From the NCBI GenBank assembly GCA_016872875.1, contig VGYW01000530.1:1-5325 (forward strand): 5,325 bases of DNA, written 5' to 3'. The translations under genes and the position numbers were made by a program. Shown here one piece after another: positions 1 to 5,325 of the stretch; positions within the stretch are counted from its first letter, which is position 1, and every line of letters starts with the position of its first letter. This DNA is from Planctomycetota bacterium. Lineage in GTDB: Bacteria; Planctomycetota; PUPC01; DSUN01. The notes under the pieces are model-generated. The model ran no database searches and was not told the DNA's origin. It saw only the letters and a list, made by a program, of their open reading frames with translations.

Positions 1-12
1 AGAGATACCCGA

Positions 13-2829
<2,817 letters not shown>

Positions 2830-2840
2830 AGCTGGGGCCA

Positions 2841-2914
2841 TGACGCGTGACCCGTGACGCGTGACCGGAGGATGGCCCTCAGCGGGCTTCTCCAGTCGCG
2901 CGTCACGCGTCACG
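2841..2914 (+). repeat. Head-to-head heptamer array (TGACGCG type) forming a hairpin
   Basis: It starts 11 bp after the polA stop codon. Four forward 7-bp units (TGACGCG, TGACCCG, TGACGCG, TGACCGG) occupy 2841-2868. After a spacer, reverse-complement units CGCGTCA, CGCGTCA and a partial copy lie at 2899-2914. The segment 2853-2865 (CGTGACGCGTGAC) is the exact reverse complement of 2902-2914, giving a 13-bp perfect stem with a 36-nt loop. It could act as a 3' barrier for polA mRNA, but no T-tract follows, so it is not a standard intrinsic terminator. Confidence 0.88.
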
Positions 2915-2945
2915 CCCCCTGCCGCACTGGTGGGCGGCAGACAAA

Positions 2946-2973
2946 GATTGCACACTTGTACAAGTGTGAAATC
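2946..2973. promoter_or_regulatory. AT-rich near-perfect palindrome, candidate operator or bidirectional stem-loop
   Basis: The core CACACTTGTACAAGTGTG (2951-2968) is a perfect 18-bp palindrome with no central spacer. The flanks GATTG and AAATC extend it to 28 bp with one mismatched pair (2950/2969), and scattered pairing continues to about 2941-2978. Its AT content stands out from the GC-rich surroundings. A spacer-free even palindrome suits a homodimeric DNA-binding protein. As RNA it could form a short stem with a GTAC loop, but there is no strong T-tract. No gene follows closely on either strand, so the target is unclear. Confidence 0.4.
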
Positions 2974-3001
2974 TCTTTCCGCCACCGCCACCCAGGCCGC
3001 C

Positions 3002-3036
3002 GCCCTCCCGAAGGTCGCCGTTGCCTTCGGGAGGGC
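3002..3036. other. Perfect 13-bp GC-rich inverted repeat (stem-loop)
   Basis: GCCCTCCCGAAGG (3002-3014) is the exact reverse complement of CCTTCGGGAGGGC (3024-3036), with a 9-nt loop. The stem would be very stable. Neither side carries a T-run (plus-strand continuation AACCGAATT; minus-strand continuation GGCGGCC), so an intrinsic terminator is not supported. It may be a transcript-end stabiliser or a palindromic repeat element. Confidence 0.8.
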
Positions 3037-3040
3037 AACC

Positions 3041-3056
3041 GAATTGTCAAAGAACA
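3041..3056 (-). promoter_or_regulatory. boxA-like string or isolated -35 box (minus strand)
   Basis: The minus strand reads TGTTCTTTGACAATTC. Aligned without gaps to the E. coli rRNA leader boxA as remembered (TGCTCTTTAACAATTT), it matches at 13 of 16 positions. On that strand the 13-bp hairpin at 3002-3036 follows almost at once. The string also contains TTGACA, but no matching -10 box lies 16-18 bp further on. No rRNA gene follows in that direction within the window. The function is uncertain. Confidence 0.3.
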
Positions 3057-3163
3057 GGTGCGGCGGCGCCGACGCTACTCGCGTTGGCTATGCTTTCGCC
3101 GGCCGCCTCCGAGCCGCACTCGGACAAGGACCCGCGCGCCTGCCGGCCAGGCGCCGCTTCGCG

Positions 3164-3228
3164 TATCCCAGATTCCAGATGCCAGATTCCAGATTCAATC
3201 TGGAATCTGTAATCTGGGATTTGGGATG
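3164..3228. repeat. Head-to-head GATTCCA heptamer array, near-perfect 65-bp inverted repeat
   Basis: Forward units TATCCCA, GATTCCA, GATGCCA, GATTCCA and GATT run to 3195. A single central C (3196) is followed by AATC and the reverse-complement units TGGAATC, TGTAATC, TGGGATT and TGGGATG. Almost every position of the left arm pairs with the right arm around 3196. Several of the differences between arms are G-T wobbles, and the only unpaired differences lie in the GATGCCA/TGTAATC pair. A transcript from either strand could fold into a hairpin of about 30 bp. There is no coding function and no transposase. Confidence 0.92.
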
Positions 3229-3417
3229 CCCCTTGCCGGGCTTCTCGCATCCCGGCGGGGCGGCTTCATCGGCCTTGTTCAGGGGCCTTCTTCGCCGCCC
3301 TCCGAGCGCCGCTCGTACCGCGGAACAATGCCCCGTCTCCGGGCCGGGCATTCTCCCGCGCGTAGTTCCATCGCCCGCGCCACCCGATGGCGGCGGGGCC
3401 GTGCTTGCCAAAGAGCC

Positions 3418-3527
3418 GTGGGACCAGTGGGACCCGTGGGACCGGTGAGACCGGTGGGACCGGTGAGACAGGCGGCCTCCTGGCGTCCCACCTGCCCCAC
3501 CAGTCTCAAGGGTCCTACGGGTCCCAT
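3418..3527. repeat. Head-to-head nonamer array (GTGGGACCN) with inverted arm
   Basis: Six forward 9-bp units fill 3418-3471: GTGGGACCA, GTGGGACCC, GTGGGACCG, GTGAGACCG, GTGGGACCG, GTGAGACAG. After 11 bp, five degenerate reverse-complement units fill 3483-3527: GCGTCCCAC, CTGCCCCAC, CAGTCTCAA, GGGTCCTAC, GGGTCCCAT. Nine is a multiple of three, so the array reads as a three-residue repeat in each frame, for example a collagen-like Gly-Pro-Val. That is a by-product, since no gene-like sequence flanks it. The architecture matches the heptamer hairpins in the same gap. Confidence 0.92.
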
Positions 3528-3660
3528 TCATCTCCTCTCCCCTCCACCCATATATATGCGTCGCCTCCGACGCCTCGCCAGCAGCTCCGGGGCTTACGGC
3601 GACGGGCCGAGTTGCAAGGGGTTGGGGTTACGACACTTCAGGCGGGAGAGCTCGACGCAG

Positions 3661-3702
3661 GAAATTCTTTCCGTACTGCCAAATATTCTCTTACGTACTG
3701 CC
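3661..3702. repeat. Imperfect 22-bp tandem duplication
   Basis: CGTACTGCC occurs at 3672-3680 and again at 3694-3702. Each copy is preceded by a similar AT-rich stretch (ATTCTTTC and ATTCTCTTA). The pair lies just past the stop codon of the leftward winged-helix gene, in a low-GC pocket. It could be a downstream mRNA-end signal or simply a replication-slippage duplication. Confidence 0.55.
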
Positions 3703-3707
3703 TGGGT

Positions 3708-4553
3708 TCAATCGAGCCGCACGCGGACGCCAGGGGCCAGGCGATAGCCGCCCACCGGTCCGCGCGCGGACAGCACGACGCAATGGAAGAGGCTCTCCCC
3801 CGTCATCCTGCGGATGCGGCGGCGCAGGTTGTCCGCCGCTGCCCTCCAGTTCGCCCCGTGCTCATTCGTAGGCGTCGCCTCGCCCCGTTCGCGCCGCTCG
3901 GCGAGGATTTCCAGGAACGCCAGCTCCTTGCCCATCGGCAGCGCGATGCTCGTGCCGTCAATCGAGAGCACCTGCCTGCCGCGGTAGAAGGTGGCGCGAT
4001 GCCCCGGCGCGCGCTCCTTCTGGGGCAGGGGAGGGAGGGCGGTGGTCTCGATAAGCTCGCTGAGAGGGGGGCGGTCCTCGTCGGGCGGCAGGTCGCGCAG
4101 GAAGCGGCAGACGGCGTCGAAGTCCTCGCGGTTCCGCGGCACGCGCGGCCTGGAGCGTCCCCAGGGCAGCTCGGCCCCGCGCAGCACCAGCACGTCGGCC
4201 ACGAGGTCTATCCCCGCCCTCAGCGCCTCGCGCCAGCGCTGCCACGGCACGGAGTGGGGCAGGCATCCTGCCTGCCCGTCTGGCCCTTGCAGGCGGGACG
4301 GCGGCACCACGTGGGCCTCGAAGAAGTTGAGCAACGCCTGTGTCGAGCGGAGGGCCGCGTTGTGGACGCTTGCCAGGAACCGCAACAGGCTCCACGCCGC
4401 GCGGTCGGGCCGCCACAGGGCGCCGAGCTCTCCGCGCCAGCGGGTCCGCCGCAGTCGCTCGTGCTCCAGCACCAGCACGGCATAGGCCTCGTATGCCTGC
4501 CTCACCGCCTGGCGTCGAACCAGGCGCCGCATCTTGTCGCGCGGCGTCTCCAT
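3708..4553 (-). CDS. Uncharacterised protein with C-terminal winged-helix (OmpR/PhoB-like) domain
   Basis: The chosen start gives 281 residues. The N-terminal half is mostly helical and Arg-rich (LVRRQAVRQAYEAYAVLVLEHE from about residue 11) and matches no family I know. Residues 189-281 look like a winged helix of the OmpR/PhoB DNA-binding type: a beta-start LSIDGTSIAL (196-205), a first helix KELAFLEILAERR (209-221), a recognition-helix-like WRAAADNLRRRIRRM (236-250), and the closing wing GGYRLAPGVRVRL (268-280). No receiver domain precedes it. Residues 93-99 come from a palindromic repeat. The ATG at 4551-4553 has GAGG five bases upstream. An adjacent ATG (4554-4556) is too close to that site, and a GTG at 4605-4607 would give 299 residues but has no such site. 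The gene is divergent from the nuoE-like gene. Its role is unknown; DNA binding is inferred from the fold pattern only. The long plus-strand frame opposite it is His/Gln/Arg-rich and looks like a shadow. Confidence 0.75.
   Translation of the reverse strand: METPRDKMRRLVRRQAVRQAYEAYAVLVLEHERLRRTRWRGELGALWRPDRAAWSLLRFLASVHNAALRSTQALLNFFEAHVVPPSRLQGPDGQAGCLPHSVPWQRWREALRAGIDLVADVLVLRGAELPWGRSRPRVPRNREDFDAVCRFLRDLPPDEDRPPLSELIETTALPPLPQKERAPGHRATFYRGRQVLSIDGTSIALPMGKELAFLEILAERRERGEATPTNEHGANWRAAADNLRRRIRRMTGESLFHCVVLSARGPVGGYRLAPGVRVRLD
4258..4276. repeat. Palindromic repeat inside the winged-helix gene
   Basis: GGCAGGCA and TGCCTGCC are perfect 8-bp arms around TCC. In the gene's frame the element covers residues 93-99 (G-Q-A-G-C-L-P), within the odd stretch LQGPDGQAGCLPHSVP between predicted helices. 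A second related segment, CAGGCGGG, follows at 4290-4297. It resembles a dispersed palindromic element that has become part of a coding sequence in frame. Copy number elsewhere in the genome cannot be seen here. Confidence 0.6.
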
Positions 4554-4558
4554 CATAT

Positions 4559-4562
4559 CCTC
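4559..4562 (-). promoter_or_regulatory. Ribosome-binding site deciding the winged-helix start
   Basis: The minus strand reads GGCGAGGAT followed by ATGATG. GAGG lies 5 nt before the second ATG (4553) and 2 nt before the first (4556). The spacing favours the second ATG over the GTG at 4607, which has no comparable site. Confidence 0.55.
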
Positions 4563-4608
4563 GCCGCCCGTCCCAATCGTGCCGGTTCGCCGGCCCTCAT
4601 GCCACACT

Positions 4609-4639
4609 AGGATACCACCGAGGGGCGGGCCTGAGCAAG
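4609..4639 (-). promoter_or_regulatory. Weak candidate promoter for the winged-helix gene
   Basis: On the minus strand TTGCTC (4633-4638) is followed after about 18 bp by TATCCT (4609-4614). Both boxes match the sigma-70 consensus only partly (3/6 and 4/6). If real, transcription would start close to 4602, so the GTG at 4607 would lie upstream of the message, consistent with the internal ATG start. Confidence 0.22.
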
Positions 4640-4651
4640 CGAGACCGGCAT

Positions 4652-4680
4652 TTGACAGGAAGCCCCGCTATCGGTTTTAC
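4652..4680 (+). promoter_or_regulatory. Candidate promoter for the nuoE-like gene
   Basis: A perfect -35 box TTGACA (4652-4657) is followed after 17 bp by TTTTAC (4675-4680), a poor -10 match. It lies in the divergent region and faces the nuoE-like gene. Transcription from it would give a leader of about 165 nt carrying all four REP-like palindromes. The -35 is clear; the -10 is weak. Confidence 0.3.
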
Positions 4681-4710
4681 TAAGAGCGTCTAAGGGATCA
4701 GCAAGTCCGT

Positions 4711-4731
4711 AGTGCGGGCTTCAGCCCGTAC
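4711..4731 (+). repeat. REP-like palindrome, copy A
   Basis: GTGCGGGCTTCAGCCCGTAC (4712-4731) forms a 9-bp stem (one G-T pair) around TC. It shares 19 of 20 bases with copy B 34 bp downstream, in the same orientation. The form matches small REP-type palindromes found between genes. Confidence 0.8.
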
Positions 4732-4742
4732 GCCGCTCGTTT

Positions 4743-4764
4743 GGAGTGCGGGCTTTAGCCCGTA
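4743..4764 (+). repeat. REP-like palindrome, copy B
   Basis: GGAGTGCGGGCTTTAGCCCG plus TA is a direct copy of element A with one base changed in the loop region (TTC to TTT). Its first nine bases, GGAGTGCGG, are the exact reverse complement of 4786-4794 in copy C, so B and C form a head-to-head pair. Confidence 0.8.
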
Positions 4765-4772
4765 GACCAAGA

Positions 4773-4794
4773 CACGGCCTAAAGGCCGCACTCC
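4773..4794 (-). repeat. REP-like palindrome, copy C, inverted and with a compensated stem
   Basis: Read on the minus strand it is GGAGTGCGGCCTTTAGGCCG followed by TG. Compared with copy B, a stem G has become C and its pairing C has become G, so the stem is kept (CGGCCT/AGGCCG) although two bases changed. This is covariation visible within the window. Confidence 0.8.
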
Positions 4795-4809
4795 GAACTC
4801 TAGAGCATA

Positions 4810-4828
4810 GTGCCTGAAGGCCGCGCGA
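4810..4828 (-). repeat. REP-like palindrome, degenerate copy D
   Basis: The minus strand reads GCGCGGCCTTCAGGCACT, related to copy C but with the outer stem eroded; only GCCT/AGGC pairs around GA. It ends 13 bp before the AGGAG ribosome-binding site of the nuoE-like gene, so it probably lies in that gene's leader. Confidence 0.55.
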
Positions 4829-4841
4829 CGAGCCTTAGAGC

Positions 4842-4846
4842 AGGAG
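4842..4846 (+). promoter_or_regulatory. Ribosome-binding site of the nuoE-like gene
   Basis: AGGAG lies five bases before the ATG at 4852. It supports that start over the out-of-frame GTG at 4848, which overlaps the spacer. Confidence 0.75.
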
Positions 4847-4851
4847 AGTGC

Positions 4852-5325
4852 ATGCATCCCGCCCTGAAGGAGATTCTGGCTCGGCACGGCAAGGACCGCA
4901 GCGACCTCATCCCCATCCTTCAGGACGCCCAGGGCGCCATCGGCTACCTGCCGAAGGAGGCGATGGCCGACGTCGCTCGCCACCTCAACGTGTCCGAGGC
5001 ATCGGTCTACGGCATCGCGAGCTTCTACGCCCAGTTCTACTTCGAGCCCCAGGGCCGCCACCGCATCCGCGTGTGCCGCGGCACGGCCTGCCACGTGCGC
5101 GGGTCCGCCCAAATCCGCCGCCAGATGGAGGCCAAGCTGAAGGTCAAGGAGGGCGGCACCACGCCCGACCTGCTCTTCACCTACGAGACCGTGGCCTGCG
5201 TGGGCTGTTGCGCCCTGTCGCCCGTGATGATGGTGGATGACAAGTACTTCGGGCGGCTCACGCCCGAGCAGGCCGACGCGGTCATTGACGACTACATCCG
5301 CCAGGCCCGTGCAGAGGAGCCCAAT
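4852..5325 (+). CDS. nuoE: NuoE-type NADH dehydrogenase / bifurcating hydrogenase 24-kDa subunit, 3' end cut by the window
   Basis: 158 codons are open to the window edge with no stop, so the gene is partial. The family is the thioredoxin-like [2Fe-2S] subunit that accepts electrons near the NADH-oxidising flavoprotein (NuoF or HydB type) at the cytoplasmic arm of complex I or in soluble electron-bifurcating enzymes. The N-terminal helical part (about 1-65) has the family signature LQDAQGAIGYLP and VSEASVYGIASFYAQF. The cluster ligands are C75 and C80 (VCRGTACHVRG, C-x4-C) and C116 and C120 (CVGCC, C-x3-C); C119 is an extra cysteine inside the second motif. The ending RLTPEQADAVIDDYIRQ is usual for the C-terminus, so little is missing. 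The CRGTACHVRG form is common in HndA/HydC-like proteins, so the complex type cannot be decided without the next gene, expected to be nuoF-like. The ATG start has AGGAG at good spacing. Confidence 0.95.
   Translation, partial: MHPALKEILARHGKDRSDLIPILQDAQGAIGYLPKEAMADVARHLNVSEASVYGIASFYAQFYFEPQGRHRIRVCRGTACHVRGSAQIRRQMEAKLKVKEGGTTPDLLFTYETVACVGCCALSPVMMVDDKYFGRLTPEQADAVIDDYIRQARAEEPN

Larger units (their letters stand above)
2830..3707. other. 878-bp repeat-rich gap without a convincing gene
   Basis: No open frame here looks like protein. The long frames that cross it are full of Arg, Pro, Ser and Gly, run through repeat arrays and lack family motifs. The gap holds three head-to-head short-period arrays (2841-2914, 3164-3228, 3418-3527), an AT-rich palindrome (2946-2973), a GC-rich hairpin (3002-3036), a minus-strand boxA-like string (3041-3056) and an imperfect 22-bp duplication (3661-3702). 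From 3057 to 3163 and from 3528 to 3660 little else is seen, apart from a TATATAT run at 3550-3557 and a 6-bp hairpin (GCGTCG/CGACGC) at 3558-3573. Confidence 0.7.

Noticed and set aside
3002..3036. Intrinsic terminator for polA
   Set aside because: The stem is strong but there is no T-run on either side, and it lies about 170 bp past the stop codon.
3021..3212. Small TTG-started plus-strand frame with a hydrophobic stretch (LLALAMLSPAA)
   Set aside because: It begins inside the 3' arm of the GC hairpin, has no ribosome-binding site, and ends in translated heptamer repeats. The signal-peptide look is probably chance.
3164..3527. CRISPR array
   Set aside because: The repeat units are 7-9 bp and directly adjacent with no unique spacers, and they switch orientation. 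No cas gene is present.
2830..3707. Insertion sequence or tRNA/rRNA gene in the gap
   Set aside because: No transposase-like frame, no paired terminal inverted repeats with target duplication, and no cloverleaf or rRNA core sequence could be found by eye; only the short boxA-like string hints at rRNA.
2854..3747. 297-codon plus-strand frame through the repeat-rich gap
   Set aside because: Its coding would run through all three repeat arrays. The collagen-like GPVGPV stretch is just the 9-bp array translated, and there is no supporting ribosome-binding site or domain.
3387..4610. 407-codon open frame on the plus strand across the winged-helix gene
   Set aside because: It starts in the nonamer array, is rich in His, Gln, Arg and Pro, and shows no motif. 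The opposite strand gives helices and a winged-helix ending (GGYRL) with a ribosome-binding site, so this is a shadow of high-GC DNA.
4848..5240. GTG-started frame overlapping the nuoE-like gene
   Set aside because: It is out of frame with the conserved cysteine motifs and Pro/Arg/Gly-rich. The ATG at 4852 in another frame encodes the recognised protein.

Overview
The window is high-GC bacterial DNA with three protein-coding genes: a complete DNA polymerase I gene (polA, + strand, 13-2829), an unrecognised winged-helix protein gene (- strand, 3708-4553), and the 5' part of a NuoE-type [2Fe-2S] subunit gene (+ strand, 4852 to the window edge). Gene content alone does not fix the taxon. The high GC, the many short-period repeats and the REP-like palindromes resemble environmental genomes of the Planctomycetota or PVC type, but this is a weak inference.

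Layout. polA carries all three catalytic domains with intact catalytic residues. Its 3'-5' exonuclease domain is interrupted by a roughly 42-residue linker made partly of two different in-frame 7-bp repeat arrays. An 878-bp gap follows (2830-3707) with no convincing gene. It is full of structure: two head-to-head arrays of 7-bp units and one of 9-bp units, each built as forward copies followed by reverse-complement copies so that the transcript can fold into a long hairpin; an AT-rich 18-bp perfect palindrome; a 13-bp GC-rich hairpin; and a minus-strand boxA-like string. The winged-helix gene points left and itself contains an in-frame palindrome. It is divergent from the nuoE-like gene. The 298 bp between them hold a consensus-like -35 box and four copies of a REP-like palindrome (two direct, two inverted), one of which shows a base-pair-preserving double change.

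How the parts relate. The three genes do not form an obvious pathway. PolA is a housekeeping repair and replication enzyme. The NuoE-like subunit probably begins an operon for an NADH-linked electron-transfer complex (complex I or a bifurcating hydrogenase/dehydrogenase). The winged-helix protein is divergent from it and could be a regulator, but nothing shows this directly. The most notable content is the repeat biology: at least five short-period arrays and five small palindromes in 5.3 kb, two of the three genes having absorbed such elements in frame.
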